Counted from the stretch's first letter, positions 1 through 8,435 are shown. The stretch: 41,632 bases of DNA from Clostridia bacterium (GCA_900769075.1 CAAGFE010000026.1:1-41632), one strand, 5' to 3'. Notes: generated by a model from the sequence alone, not told the origin. Made by a program: numbers and translations.

Positions 1-118
1 AATCGCCGCACAGGGGCTTCGCCCCGTTTAACCGCCCCGAAGGGGCTCGCCGATTTTCGATTTGCAGTCTGCCGACGGCGAATGACTGTGACTGAGCACT
101 TGACTTTTTTGACAGTCA
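1..118. repeat. Palindrome-rich edge of an intergenic repeat element
   Basis: Two short hairpins sit back to back: GGGGC-TTC-GCCCC at 13-25 and its mirror GCCCC-GAA-GGGGC at 34-46. Their arms can also pair with each other. A longer inverted repeat follows, TGACTGT at 83-89 against ACAGTCA at 112-118. No open frame with a ribosome binding site covers the stretch. It resembles the small dispersed palindromic elements common in clostridial genomes, but the left edge is cut off by the window, so the identity is only inferred. Confidence 0.4.
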
Positions 119-124
119 GAGGCT

Positions 125-148
125 CTCCCCGCGCGGGAGGGTCTTTTT
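125..148 (+). terminator. Rho-independent terminator of an upstream gene outside the window
   Basis: A CTCCC stem (125-129) pairs with GGGAG (135-139) around a GC-rich loop, and TTTTT follows at 144-148. It lies just before the GH43 promoter and insulates that operon from whatever is upstream. Confidence 0.6.
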
Positions 149-168
149 CTGCTCCTTGCCGATTTTGA

Positions 169-197
169 TTGACTATCCGCGGAAAGTCGTGTATCAT
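169..197 (+). promoter_or_regulatory. Sigma-A promoter of the GH43-CapA-GH2 operon
   Basis: TTGACT (169-174) and TATCAT (192-197) are separated by exactly 17 bases. Transcription should begin near 204, about 25 bases before the GH43 start at 229. This rules out the in-frame ATG at 169, which lies inside the promoter. Confidence 0.75.
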
Positions 198-228
198 GGT
201 GACAGCAAACAAGTCGGGAGGTTCTGGC

Positions 229-1254
229 ATGGACTACCCATTGCATGTGCGCGATGTGCACATCTCCGACCCCTTCATTCTGGCTGACCCCGTGAGCAGC
301 AAATATTACCTGTACGCGGCGTTCTTCAACCCGGAGCGCTTCCCGGAGCAGCCGCGCCGGGGCGCTTTTCACGCGCTGGTCAGCGAGGACCTGGTTCACT
401 GGTCCGCACCGGTTCAGGTGTTCGACGCCAAGGCCACCGGCTTCTGGGCCGATCTGGATTACTGGGCGCCCGAGTGCCACATGTGGCAGGGCAAGTACTA
501 CATTGCCGCCACCTTCCGGGCAGAGGGCAAGTACCGCCGGTGCCAGTTCCTGGCGGCGGACACGCCCCTGGGGCCCTTCAAGCCCATCGAGGCAGAGCCC
601 ATCACCCCGCCCGGCTGGCAATGCCTGGACGGCACGCTCTATGTGGACAGGAAAGCCAAGCCCTGGATGGTGTTCTGCCATGAGTGGCTCCAAGTCTACG
701 ACGGGCAGGTCTGCGCCATCCCCCTGAGCGATGATCTGGGCCACGCCATCGGCGAACCGATCGTGCTCTTCCGCGGGTCGGACGCCCCCTGGGGCGCACA
801 TCTGGCAGGGCAGGACAGGTTCAACGGCTTCGTCACCGACGGGCCCTTCCTCCATCGCCTGCCCGATGGGAAGCTCATCATGCTCTGGACGAATTTCAGC
901 CGGGAAGGCTATGCCACCGGCTATGCCGTCAGCCGCTCCGGGGAGATCTTCGGCCCCTGGGTTCAGCAGGAGGATCCCCTGTACGGCCTGGACGGCGGGC
1001 ATTCCATGCTCTTCCGCACCCTGCCCGGCCCGGACGGTCAGGGCGGCACGCTGATGATGGCCCTCCACTGCCCCAACGATCACCCGAAAAAGCGCATGCT
1101 GCTCTTCGAGATGGACGAGCGAAACGGTCAGCTTCGCATCGTCAACGAATGCACGGGCAACTGGTTCTCCGGCGTGGGCGGAAAGGCGAACTTCCGCGGC
1201 TTTCGGGAAACGCTGACGGAATCCCCCGTGTTCTCCCGGCCCGTGAACAAGTAA
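229..1254 (+). CDS. Glycoside hydrolase family 43 protein
   Basis: The protein has 341 residues, a normal length for a single-domain five-bladed propeller of family GH43 (arabinofuranosidases, xylosidases, arabinanases). Visible landmarks are the catalytic-base Asp14 in SDPF near the N-terminus, WAPE at 79-82, the pKa-modulating Asp134 in LDGTLY, and His258 in GGHSM. The general-acid position, usually Glu in EGP, reads Asp204 in TDGPF. I see no signal peptide, so it is probably cytoplasmic and would act on imported oligosaccharides. The start at 229 follows GGGAGG with a seven-base spacer and lies downstream of the promoter at 169-197. It is first in a run with a CapA-like gene and a GH2 gene. 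Family assignment is firm. Substrate (L-arabinosides or xylosides are usual) is unknown. Confidence 0.85.
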   Translation: MDYPLHVRDVHISDPFILADPVSSKYYLYAAFFNPERFPEQPRRGAFHALVSEDLVHWSAPVQVFDAKATGFWADLDYWAPECHMWQGKYYIAATFRAEGKYRRCQFLAADTPLGPFKPIEAEPITPPGWQCLDGTLYVDRKAKPWMVFCHEWLQVYDGQVCAIPLSDDLGHAIGEPIVLFRGSDAPWGAHLAGQDRFNGFVTDGPFLHRLPDGKLIMLWTNFSREGYATGYAVSRSGEIFGPWVQQEDPLYGLDGGHSMLFRTLPGPDGQGGTLMMALHCPNDHPKKRMLLFEMDERNGQLRIVNECTGNWFSGVGGKANFRGFRETLTESPVFSRPVNK

Positions 1255-1284
1255 TCCACACATTCCACCGAAAGGAACGATCCC

Positions 1285-2364
1285 ATGAAACGCATCCTTG
1301 CCCTTCTCCTGTGCCTGCTGCTGCCCACCGCGGCGCTGGCGGAAACCCGCATCATCACCATCACCTGCACCGGCGATGTGACCCTGGGCAGCAACAAGCG
1401 GGTCAGCACCCAGCCCTACGCCTACCAGCGCTACATCGAGCAGTACGGATACGCTTACCCCTTCGCGGGCATTCGCTCCCTGACGGAGAACGATGACATC
1501 ACCCTCATCAACCTCGAGGGCACGCTCCACACCCCCAAGGAGCTCAGCTCCAGCCGCTTCACCTTCTGCGCCCCGGCGGATTATGTGAACATCCTCACCC
1601 AGGGCAGCGTGGAGGTCGTCAACCTGGCCAACAACCACATTGGCGATTACGGCAAGCAGGGCTATGCCTCCACCATCGCCGCGCTGGAAGGGGCCGGCAT
1701 CAAGTACAGCGGCGAAACCGAATTCGGCCGCGAGCTCTGCTGGTTCGATTTTGACGACAGCATCCGCATCGGCTTCATCGGCGTGATCCCCAGTTTCTAT
1801 TCCCAGAATGACTACAAGGTCCAGCAGGACTTCCAGAAGCTGCGGGACGCGGGCTGCGATGTGATCATCGCCTCCATGCACTGCGGTCAGGAGGGCAGCG
1901 CCACCCATACCCAGATGCAGGATCGCTACCGCAAAATCTGCATGGCCAACGGGGCGAACATCATCGTGGGCACCCATCCCCATGTACCCCAGGGGCTGTG
2001 GGTGGAAAAGGGCGTGACGACGCTGAACTCCCTGGGCAATTTCACCTTCGGCGGCAACACCGGTGTGGACGAATACCTCTACTGCGACACAGCCCTGGTG
2101 GCTCAGCTCCATCTGTATTTTGAGGACGGCGTGTACACCGGGCATCAGGTGACGCTGTGGCCCGTGCGCATCACCGGGGAAGAGATGGGCACCGGCATGG
2201 ACAACGGCCGCGCAAACAATTATCAGCCGATTCTGGTGGAAGGCGAGGAAGCCCAGGCCATCATGAAGAAAGTGCAGAAGGACACGTCCTTCACCCTGAA
2301 CCCCTATGTGGACGGTCAGGGCGCCGTGCAGGATTTTGTGCCCTGGCCCGCCAACGAAAAATAA
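1285..2364 (+). CDS. Secreted CapA-family metallophosphatase-like protein
   Basis: The 359-residue protein begins with a clear signal peptide (KR, then a Leu-rich core ending in ALAE near residue 20), so it should be exported. The rest is a CapA/PgsA-type calcineurin-like fold: GDVTLG near 30-35, NLEG near 77-80, the NNH motif at 116-118, MHCG near 198, and GTHPHVPQG. These supply the usual Asp, Glu, Asn and His metal ligands. CapA proteins are known from poly-gamma-glutamate capsule loci, but many stand-alone homologues have no proven substrate. The gene lies between GH43 and GH2, 30 and 12 bases from them, with an AAAGGA site before the start, so it is surely co-transcribed. No capBC or pgs genes are nearby, so a capsule role is not supported by context. 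Confidence 0.85.
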   Translation: MKRILALLLCLLLPTAALAETRIITITCTGDVTLGSNKRVSTQPYAYQRYIEQYGYAYPFAGIRSLTENDDITLINLEGTLHTPKELSSSRFTFCAPADYVNILTQGSVEVVNLANNHIGDYGKQGYASTIAALEGAGIKYSGETEFGRELCWFDFDDSIRIGFIGVIPSFYSQNDYKVQQDFQKLRDAGCDVIIASMHCGQEGSATHTQMQDRYRKICMANGANIIVGTHPHVPQGLWVEKGVTTLNSLGNFTFGGNTGVDEYLYCDTALVAQLHLYFEDGVYTGHQVTLWPVRITGEEMGTGMDNGRANNYQPILVEGEEAQAIMKKVQKDTSFTLNPYVDGQGAVQDFVPWPANEK

Positions 2365-2376
2365 CGAGGTGCAGCA

Positions 2377-4683
2377 ATGGGAAAGCAGATCAATCTCAAC
2401 ACAGCCTGGCGCTTTCATCTGGGCGATGAACCCGCCGCGGATTTCATGGGCTACGACGACAGCGCCTGGCGCGTGGTCACCCTGCCCCACGACTGGTCGG
2501 TGGAGCATCCCTTCGACCGCAATCATGCCTCCGGCACCGGGTATCTCCCCGGCGGCACAGCCTGGTACCGCAAGCATTTCGTCCTCCCCGAGGACGTGCG
2601 GGGCAAGCGGGTGCGCATCACCTTCGGCGGCGTGTACAAGCACGCCCGGGTGTACATCAACTCCAACCACCTGGGCAGCAACGCCTATGGCTACACCACC
2701 TTCACCTTTGACGTGAGCGAATTCATCCGCCCGGGCGAAAACGTGCTGTCCGTCCGCGTGGAACACGAGGAGGTGGCGGATTCCCGCTGGTTCACCGGCA
2801 GCGGCATCTACCGCGATGTGGTGTGCGAAATCAGCAATATGCGCTGCTTCAGGCAGAACGGCATCTTCGTCACCACCCGGGAGGCATCGGCGGACAGGGC
2901 CGTCCTCCGCGTCGCCTACGAAACCCTGGGGGGCGACGGTGCTGCCTTCGACGTGGTGGCTCCTTCCGGCGCTGTGGTCGCCTCGGGGAAAGCGGAGGGC
3001 GAATGCGGCGAATGCAGCATCGTGGTGAACCAGCCGTCCCTGTGGTCGGTGGACGCACCCAACCTCTACACCCTGCGGGCGAAGGTACTCTCCGGCGGCG
3101 AAAGCACCGACGAAACCGAGCTGCGCTTCGGCATCCGCACCATCCGCTTTGACGCGGATACCGGCTTCTTCCTCAACGGCGTGAACATGAAGCTGAAGGG
3201 CTTCTGCGTGCATCACGACGCGGGCTGTCTGGGCGCTGCGGTACCCAAGGCCGTGTGGGCGCGCCGTCTGCGCAAGCTGAAGGCCCTGGGCGCCAACGCC
3301 CTGCGCACCTCCCACAATCCGCCGGACAGCCACCTGCTCGACCTGTGCGACGAGCTGGGTCTGCTGGTGCAGGACGAGGCCTTCGACGAATGGGAGGGCG
3401 CGAAAAACAAGTGGTGGCAGGGGCACAATGTCTATCCGCCCAAGCGCTTCGGCTACGCGGAGGACTTCCCCCAGTGGCACCGGTTTGACCTGGAAAGCAT
3501 GGTGAAGCGGGATCGGAATCACCCCTGCGTCATCATGTGGTCCATCGGCAACGAGATCGACTACCCCAACGACCCCTATGTGACCCCTCTGTTCACCGAG
3601 GTGCTGGGCAACAACGACGCCAACAAGCCCAAGGCGGAGCGCATGTACGACGACCGCAAACCCGACGCAGGCCGACTGGCGGTGGTGGCAAAGCACCTGG
3701 TGGAGATCGTCCACGCCATCGACCTGACCCGGCCCGTCACCAGTGCGCTGTCCTTCCCCGAGCTGTCCACCCGCACCGGCTTTGCGGACGCGCTGGACAT
3801 CTCCGGCTATAACTACAAGGAGCAGTTCTACGAGGAGGATCGCGCCCGCTTCCCGGGGCGGGTCATCTACGGCAGCGAGAACGGTCACAGCGCCAAAGCC
3901 TGGAAGGCTGTGAAGGACAACGACTTCATCTGCGGGCAGTTCCTGTGGACGGGCATTGACTTCCTGGGCGAATGCCACGGCTGGCCGGTGCGCATCAGCC
4001 AGGCGGGTCTGCTCGACCTGGCAGGAAATGAAAAACCCCTGGCCTATCAGCGCCTTGCCTTCTGGACGGATGAGCCCTTTGTGAAGATCAGCACCGAGCC
4101 GGACAAGGGGCAAAAGCACCATGGCGTCTGGGGCGAGCGCTTCCTCTGGGACGGTGCGGAGGGCGACAGGATGTATGTGTCCGTGGCCACCAATCAGCCC
4201 GAAGCAGAGCTGTTCCTGAACGGCGTATCCCTGGGCAAAAAAGCCGTCAGCCTGGACACCGACTGCCGCGCCACCTGGGAGGTTGCCTATGCGCCGGGTG
4301 AATTGAGGGCCATTGCGGGCCCGGCAGCGGATACCCTGTGCACCACAGGCCCGGCGGCGAGCATCGTTCTCACACCGGACAAGAATACCTTCACTCCCGA
4401 CGGTCTGGACGTGATCCAGGTGGAAGTATCCCTACTGGACAGCGAGGGCCGCCTGACTGGGAAGGACGAGGACATCCGGTACCAGATCGTGGGCGACGCG
4501 GAGATTCTCGGCATCGAAAACGGCATCCCCGATGACCTCACCCCCTATGAGGAGAAGCACCGCGCCACCAAGCAGGGCCGCGCCATCGTGTATCTGCGGG
4601 CCGGCACGCTGCCCGGCGAGGTCACGCTGTATGCGTACACCCGCTCCGGCCTGCGGGCGCAGGTGAGCCTCCCGCAGCAATGA
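2377..4683 (+). CDS. Glycoside hydrolase family 2 (beta-galactosidase-like)
   Basis: The 768-residue protein shows the GH2 order: a jelly-roll sugar-binding domain (about 1-150, with HDWSVEHPF and GGTAWYRK), an Ig-like domain (about 155-255), the TIM barrel (about 260-560) and a C-terminal Ig-like domain (about 580-768). Barrel motifs are LRTSHNPPD (309-317), the acid/base Glu393 in GNEID, and the likely nucleophile Glu501 in YGSENG. Family members are beta-galactosidases, beta-glucuronidases and beta-mannosidases; the sequence alone does not decide, though the layout is most like clostridial and Bacteroides beta-galactosidases. There is no signal peptide. The start follows GAGGTG and lies 12 bases after the CapA stop. 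A strong terminator follows at 4691, ending the operon. Confidence 0.88.
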   Translation: MGKQINLNTAWRFHLGDEPAADFMGYDDSAWRVVTLPHDWSVEHPFDRNHASGTGYLPGGTAWYRKHFVLPEDVRGKRVRITFGGVYKHARVYINSNHLGSNAYGYTTFTFDVSEFIRPGENVLSVRVEHEEVADSRWFTGSGIYRDVVCEISNMRCFRQNGIFVTTREASADRAVLRVAYETLGGDGAAFDVVAPSGAVVASGKAEGECGECSIVVNQPSLWSVDAPNLYTLRAKVLSGGESTDETELRFGIRTIRFDADTGFFLNGVNMKLKGFCVHHDAGCLGAAVPKAVWARRLRKLKALGANALRTSHNPPDSHLLDLCDELGLLVQDEAFDEWEGAKNKWWQGHNVYPPKRFGYAEDFPQWHRFDLESMVKRDRNHPCVIMWSIGNEIDYPNDPYVTPLFTEVLGNNDANKPKAERMYDDRKPDAGRLAVVAKHLVEIVHAIDLTRPVTSALSFPELSTRTGFADALDISGYNYKEQFYEEDRARFPGRVIYGSENGHSAKAWKAVKDNDFICGQFLWTGIDFLGECHGWPVRISQAGLLDLAGNEKPLAYQRLAFWTDEPFVKISTEPDKGQKHHGVWGERFLWDGAEGDRMYVSVATNQPEAELFLNGVSLGKKAVSLDTDCRATWEVAYAPGELRAIAGPAADTLCTTGPAASIVLTPDKNTFTPDGLDVIQVEVSLLDSEGRLTGKDEDIRYQIVGDAEILGIENGIPDDLTPYEEKHRATKQGRAIVYLRAGTLPGEVTLYAYTRSGLRAQVSLPQQ

Positions 4684-4690
4684 TTTCATT

Positions 4691-4717
4691 CCCGGGCATG
4701 TCGTGTGCCCGGGTTTG
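4691..4717 (+). terminator. Terminator of the GH43-CapA-GH2 operon
   Basis: A perfect 8-base stem, CCCGGGCA (4691-4698) against TGCCCGGG (4706-4713), has a seven-base loop. It is followed by TTTGTCCTTT. Confidence 0.75.
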
Positions 4718-4769
4718 TCCTTTGCACGGGAATTTTTCATTTCCGTCACATCCGCGGACGTCAGAACCG

Positions 4770-4799
4770 TTGCTTTTCTGCCGTCAGGTATGCTATAAT
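4770..4799 (+). promoter_or_regulatory. Promoter of the first phosphodiester glycosidase gene
   Basis: TTGCTT (4770-4775), an 18-base spacer, and a perfect TATAAT (4794-4799) preceded by TG, giving an extended -10 element. Transcription should begin near 4806. Confidence 0.75.
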
Positions 4800-4831
4800 T
4801 TGAAGGATTTGACCCGAAAGGACAGATGCCC

Positions 4832-5785
4832 ATGCTCAAGCGCATTCTTTGCCTGTTGGCTGCTCTGGTGATGCTCCTTTCCGCCGCGCTGGCGGAATCG
4901 CCCGTCATCGAGGCCGGCGCCTTCCCCGTGCTGAACGAGGATGGCTTCCTGGACGTGGGCGAGTTCGTCTACATCAACGAGGACGCCGGTATCTGGCGCT
5001 ACGTTTCCCAGGACCTCAAGGTGGAGATTTTACGCCGCACGGGGAAAAACGCCAAGAACAGCAACCTGACCTGGTACGAGGCCGAGGTCTGGAGCCGCAG
5101 CGGCGTCAACTGGGGCCTGTACACCAACGAAGAGGGCAAGCACATGAGCAACAGCGATACGCCCTCCGACGTGGCAGCAAAGAACCAGCTGGTCCTGGGC
5201 ATCAACACCGATTTTGCCCAGGCCCGCTATCCCAGCAAGGACAACACGGTGGGCATCATCATCCGAAATGGCAGGGTCTATTCCGAAAAAACCCTGAAGG
5301 CGAACTCCAAGCGCTGGCCCCCCCTGGACATCCTCGCCCTCTACCCCGACGGCAGCATGGAGGTCTATGACTCCGACGAGCATACCGCCCAGGAATACCT
5401 GGAGATGGGCGTGCAGTCCACGCTGGCCTTCGGGCCCTACCTCATCCGGGACGGCGTGCGCAACGACGCCGACATCAGCACCATGAACCAGGGCAATAAC
5501 CCCCGCACCGCCATCGGGATGGTTGAACCGGGCCACACCTTCGCCATGATGCTCGAGGGCCGCCATAAGGGCAGCGTGGGCGCTTATCTGGATTTTCTGG
5601 CGGATCGCATGGTGGAAAAGGGCTGTACCCTCGCCTTCAACCTGGACGGCGGACAGACCTCCTGCATCCTGTTCATGGGCAAGCAGATCAACGCCGTGTA
5701 TGGCTCCAGCGGAAAGCGCATCAACGCCCGAAGCACCACCGAAATCCTGGGCATCGGCGTGAGCGACATGGTTCCCGCCGAATAA
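4832..5785 (+). CDS. Secreted phosphodiester glycosidase family (NAGPA domain) protein
   Basis: The 317-residue protein starts with a signal peptide (MLKRIL, a hydrophobic core, SAALAE). The rest matches the NAGPA/DUF2233 family: LGINTDF near the middle, FGPYLIRDG, NPRTAIGM and NLDGGQTS near the C-terminus. In human NAGPA this fold removes N-acetylglucosamine from phosphodiesters; bacterial members are thought to act on cell-wall or exopolysaccharide phosphodiesters, mostly without proof. The ATG at 4832 is preferred over 4826 because AAAGGA (4817-4822) is nine bases before the former and only three before the latter. It has its own extended -10 promoter and a bidirectional terminator behind it, so it is probably monocistronic. 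A second family member lies at 38479-39390. Confidence 0.82.
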   Translation: MLKRILCLLAALVMLLSAALAESPVIEAGAFPVLNEDGFLDVGEFVYINEDAGIWRYVSQDLKVEILRRTGKNAKNSNLTWYEAEVWSRSGVNWGLYTNEEGKHMSNSDTPSDVAAKNQLVLGINTDFAQARYPSKDNTVGIIIRNGRVYSEKTLKANSKRWPPLDILALYPDGSMEVYDSDEHTAQEYLEMGVQSTLAFGPYLIRDGVRNDADISTMNQGNNPRTAIGMVEPGHTFAMMLEGRHKGSVGAYLDFLADRMVEKGCTLAFNLDGGQTSCILFMGKQINAVYGSSGKRINARSTTEILGIGVSDMVPAE

Positions 5786-5828
5786 TCAGCTTCCCGCACG
5801 CCCAGCGGAGCATTTCCTCCCGACACGC

Positions 5829-5867
5829 CAAAAGGCCGCCGCAGATGCATGCTGCAGCGGCCTTTTT
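5829..5867. terminator. Bidirectional terminator between convergent genes
   Basis: AAAAGGCCGC and GCGGCCTTTTTT flank an inner stem GCAG/CTGC with a TGCAT loop region. There are Ts at the plus-strand end and a shorter T-run on the minus strand. It serves the glycosidase gene before it and the phosphohexomutase after it. Confidence 0.75.
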
Positions 5868-5883
5868 TGATGGGCTCCACCGA

Positions 5884-7536
5884 TTACTCCTTGCAATAGG
5901 TGTTCATCAGGGCTTCCAGCCTGTCCAGCACAGCTTCAGCTGCAGCCTGATCCGCACCCCTGGCGAACAGGTACGCCTTCAGCTTCGGCTCGGTGCCGGA
6001 GGGCCGGACGATGATCTTGCTGCCATCCGCCAGGGCGAAGGACAGCACGTCGGACTTGGGCAGCCCGGTTTCGTCGTTCTCATAGTCGATGCGGACCGCG
6101 GTCCGGAAGGCTTCCTCCGCGAAATCCGCCAGCGGCTTGCGGAGCTTCGCCATGATGCCCGCCATGGTCTTGGCGCCGGATTCCCCCTCGTACTGGAAGG
6201 TCAGCAGGCGCTGGGCGAAGAATCCATGCTCCCGGCGCAGCTGATCCAGCCTGTCCAGGAGCGTCAGGCCCTGGGCCTTGTAATTCGCAGCCATTTCGCA
6301 CACCAGGACAGCGGCGTTGACCGCATCCTTGTCGCGCACATCCGTGCCGGACAGGTAGCCGTAGGACTCCTCAAAGCCAAAGATGTACCGCTCCGGATGG
6401 CCCTCCTGCTCCAGCAGGCCAATCTGTTCTCCGATGAACTTGAAGCCGGTCAGCACATTGCGCAGCTCCACGCCGTACTTCCGGCAGATCGGCACCGCCA
6501 TCTCCGTGGTCACGATGGTCTTGACCGCCACAGGGGGGAGGGCGCTGGGCTGGCGGTGGCTGCAGATATAGTCCAGCAGCAGCACCCCCATGTCATTGCC
6601 GGAGATCAATGTGACCTGATCCCCCACGCGCACGCCGGCGCCGATGCGGTCGCAGTCCGGGTCGGTTGCCAGGCACATGTCCGCGCCGGTAGCGATGGTC
6701 TTGTCGATGGCCAGCTTCATGGCCTCACGGATTTCGGGATTCGGGTAGGGGCAGGTGGGGAAATGCCCGTCGGGGAGCTCCTGCTCGGCAACAATCTCCA
6801 CATCAATGTTGCCCATGCGCTTCATCATCTCGCGGACGGGTACATTGCCCGTGCCGTTCAGCGGGCTGTATACGAGGTGGAGCCGCTCCGTGGCGGGCGC
6901 GATGCGCAGTCCGTTCATCACCTGGTAATAGCTCTCGATGGTTTCGTCATCAATCCAGGAGATCATGCCCTTGGCCATCAGCGCGTCGAAATCCGGCAGC
7001 TCTGCCACGAGGGTCTCCTCGGCGCAGATATAGCCGTAGATGCGGTCCGCCGCCTCGATGGTGATCTGGCATCCATCCGCGCCGTACACCTTATACCCGT
7101 TGAATTTGGCGGGATTGTGAGAGGCCGTCACCATCACGCCCGCGGAGGTATGGAGGTGGCGCACCGCGTAGGACAGCATGGGCGTGGGCATGAGGGTCTT
7201 GTAGATGTAGACGCGGATGCCCATCTGGGCCAGGGTCGCGGCCGTCAGGCGGGCAAAATCGGCGGAATGGATGCGGCTGTCGCAGCTCACCGCACAGCTG
7301 GGCTGCGCGAAGGCTTCCAACAGGTACTTGCCCAGGCCGCGGGTGGCCTTGGAAACGGTGTACAGGTTCATGCGGTTGGTGCCCGCCCCCAGCACGCCGC
7401 GCAGTCCGCCGGTGCCGAAGGCCAGCTCCCGATAGAAGCTGTCCGAGATTTCCGCCTCATCCATCGCCTTCAGCTGGCTGAGCAGCTCATCGGGCATGCC
7501 GGGGCATGCCAGCCATTGCTGATACTTTACATGCAT
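5884..7536 (-). CDS. pgcA: Phosphoglucomutase / phosphomannomutase (alpha-D-phosphohexomutase)
   Basis: This cytoplasmic enzyme interconverts hexose 1- and 6-phosphates, linking glycolysis to nucleotide-sugar synthesis. The 550 residues carry all four family loops: the phosphoserine loop TASHNP with Ser139, the magnesium loop DPDCDR (292-297), the sugar-binding loop GFEESYG (387-393), and the phosphate-binding RPSGTEPK near the C-terminus. Length and motifs fit the Gram-positive PgcA/PMM type and not GlmM. The start ATG is preceded by AGGAGG. No clear promoter is seen in the 88 bases before it, only a terminator of the upstream gene, so expression may depend on read-through. In this window it could supply hexose phosphates for the glf/GT2 locus. 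Confidence 0.92.
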   Translation of the reverse strand: MHVKYQQWLACPGMPDELLSQLKAMDEAEISDSFYRELAFGTGGLRGVLGAGTNRMNLYTVSKATRGLGKYLLEAFAQPSCAVSCDSRIHSADFARLTAATLAQMGIRVYIYKTLMPTPMLSYAVRHLHTSAGVMVTASHNPAKFNGYKVYGADGCQITIEAADRIYGYICAEETLVAELPDFDALMAKGMISWIDDETIESYYQVMNGLRIAPATERLHLVYSPLNGTGNVPVREMMKRMGNIDVEIVAEQELPDGHFPTCPYPNPEIREAMKLAIDKTIATGADMCLATDPDCDRIGAGVRVGDQVTLISGNDMGVLLLDYICSHRQPSALPPVAVKTIVTTEMAVPICRKYGVELRNVLTGFKFIGEQIGLLEQEGHPERYIFGFEESYGYLSGTDVRDKDAVNAAVLVCEMAANYKAQGLTLLDRLDQLRREHGFFAQRLLTFQYEGESGAKTMAGIMAKLRKPLADFAEEAFRTAVRIDYENDETGLPKSDVLSFALADGSKIIVRPSGTEPKLKAYLFARGADQAAAEAVLDRLEALMNTYCKE

Positions 7537-7568
7537 CCTGATTTCCTCCTGATATCATTGTTGGTATG

Positions 7569-7616
7569 AAAAACGGCAGCCCGCGCTACGAAGGCATCGT
7601 AGCAGAACAAGCTGCC
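7569..7616 (-). terminator. Terminator of the orphan gene at 7625
   Basis: Read on the minus strand, GGCAGC (7616-7611) pairs with GCTGCC (7580-7575), with an inner 7-base hairpin GCTACGA/TCGTAGC (7603-7585). TTTTT (7573-7569) follows. Confidence 0.7.
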
Positions 7617-7624
7617 ATTTGAAC

Positions 7625-8254
7625 TCATTGGGCCATGCGATCCTGATTGTCATAGTAGTATTCGCCGCCCTGGGCGTATTGGTCGGGGCCGTAATTCGCA
7701 GCATAGGCATAGCCCCAGTTCTGCTGCGGCGGCACGCTGCCCTGCATCTGGTTCATCGGCTGAATCATCTGCCAGTTCCAGTGGAACAGATCCACGCCCA
7801 GCTCAATCCCGTAATCATACAGCATTTCCGACATGCACTCCAGCATGCTGCACAGCCGGCGCGCATAAATGCCCAACCGGCTGTTGATCTGCAGGAAAGC
7901 CATGCGCTCCAGATCCTGACAGGCAAACATGGGATGCTGGAGGGTAAAGCCGAACATGCTGGTGGAGGAAGGCCGATCCGGCACATGAACCTCCCGCGGC
8001 TGCTTGGCCATCCACCAGGTCTGGCTTTCCAGGATGGCCAGGTACTGCGCCTTCACCTCCGGCGGCAGCTGGAAGGTGCAGCTGTCCACACATTCCTTGT
8101 TGGCATTGAAGCGGCAGTATACCAGCGTGTTATTCGGATACAGCGCCACATTGAACCCGTCCTTCGAGCCATGATCGCTCCGGCGGGACGACGTGTGCGG
8201 GACATAAACGTACCAAAACAGCGGGGCCACAGTATCGTTGCGATCGATCACCAT
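7625..8254 (-). CDS. Hypothetical protein with a Gln/Tyr-rich tail
   Basis: I do not recognise this 209-residue protein. It has no signal peptide and no membrane segment. The N-terminal half (about 1-105) looks globular and rich in aromatic residues. The middle (about 110-165) is probably helical, with three Cys and many Met and Leu. The last 35 residues are rich in Gln, Asn, Tyr and Gly (PQQNWGYAY, GGEYYYDNQ) and are likely disordered. The gene is well signalled: a near-consensus promoter at 8295-8323, GAGGGGAGGGG before the start, and its own terminator. It is therefore a real, probably well expressed, monocistronic gene. It lies between the phosphohexomutase and a peptidase pair, but its own signals mean the context says little about function. 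Confidence 0.75.
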   Translation of the reverse strand: MVIDRNDTVAPLFWYVYVPHTSSRRSDHGSKDGFNVALYPNNTLVYCRFNANKECVDSCTFQLPPEVKAQYLAILESQTWWMAKQPREVHVPDRPSSTSMFGFTLQHPMFACQDLERMAFLQINSRLGIYARRLCSMLECMSEMLYDYGIELGVDLFHWNWQMIQPMNQMQGSVPPQQNWGYAYAANYGPDQYAQGGEYYYDNQDRMAQ

Positions 8255-8294
8255 CGTGAACCCCTCCCCTCAAGTTCCATGTTTTCATATGTTA

Positions 8295-8323
8295 ATAATA
8301 ATTGGAAACGCGGACTTAGTCAA
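8295..8323 (-). promoter_or_regulatory. Near-consensus promoter of the orphan gene
   Basis: On the minus strand TTGACT (8323-8318) and TATTAT (8300-8295) are separated by exactly 17 bases. The start codon lies about 35 bases downstream of the expected initiation point. Confidence 0.75.
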
Positions 8324-8435
8324 TACCTTTCAGCACAATTCACGAATTTTCAGCACTTGCCACAAGCGAATTATGGAAATTTGTACATTTTTTTGTCTTT
8401 GGCAGTTGCTCCCAAAGAATTGGCGCCGCCGCCCT

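Noticed and set aside
1285..2364. Assignment of the CapA-like gene to poly-gamma-glutamate capsule synthesis.
   Set aside because: No CapB/CapC or PgsB/PgsC genes are in the window, and the neighbours are glycosidases.
28..4122. A very long minus-strand open frame opposite GH43, CapA and GH2.
   Set aside because: It has no ribosome binding site and no known motif, and it lies wholly antisense to three clear genes. GC-rich codon use leaves such frames open.
4832..4900. Lipoprotein signals on the secreted proteins.
   Set aside because: The cleavage regions end in ALAE or similar without the lipobox Cys, so ordinary signal peptidase I cleavage or anchoring is more likely.
8388..8418. A hairpin TCTTTGG/CCAAAGA with a T-run as a terminator for the M28 operon.
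   Set aside because: The T-run is on the wrong side: reading the minus strand it gives As after the stem.
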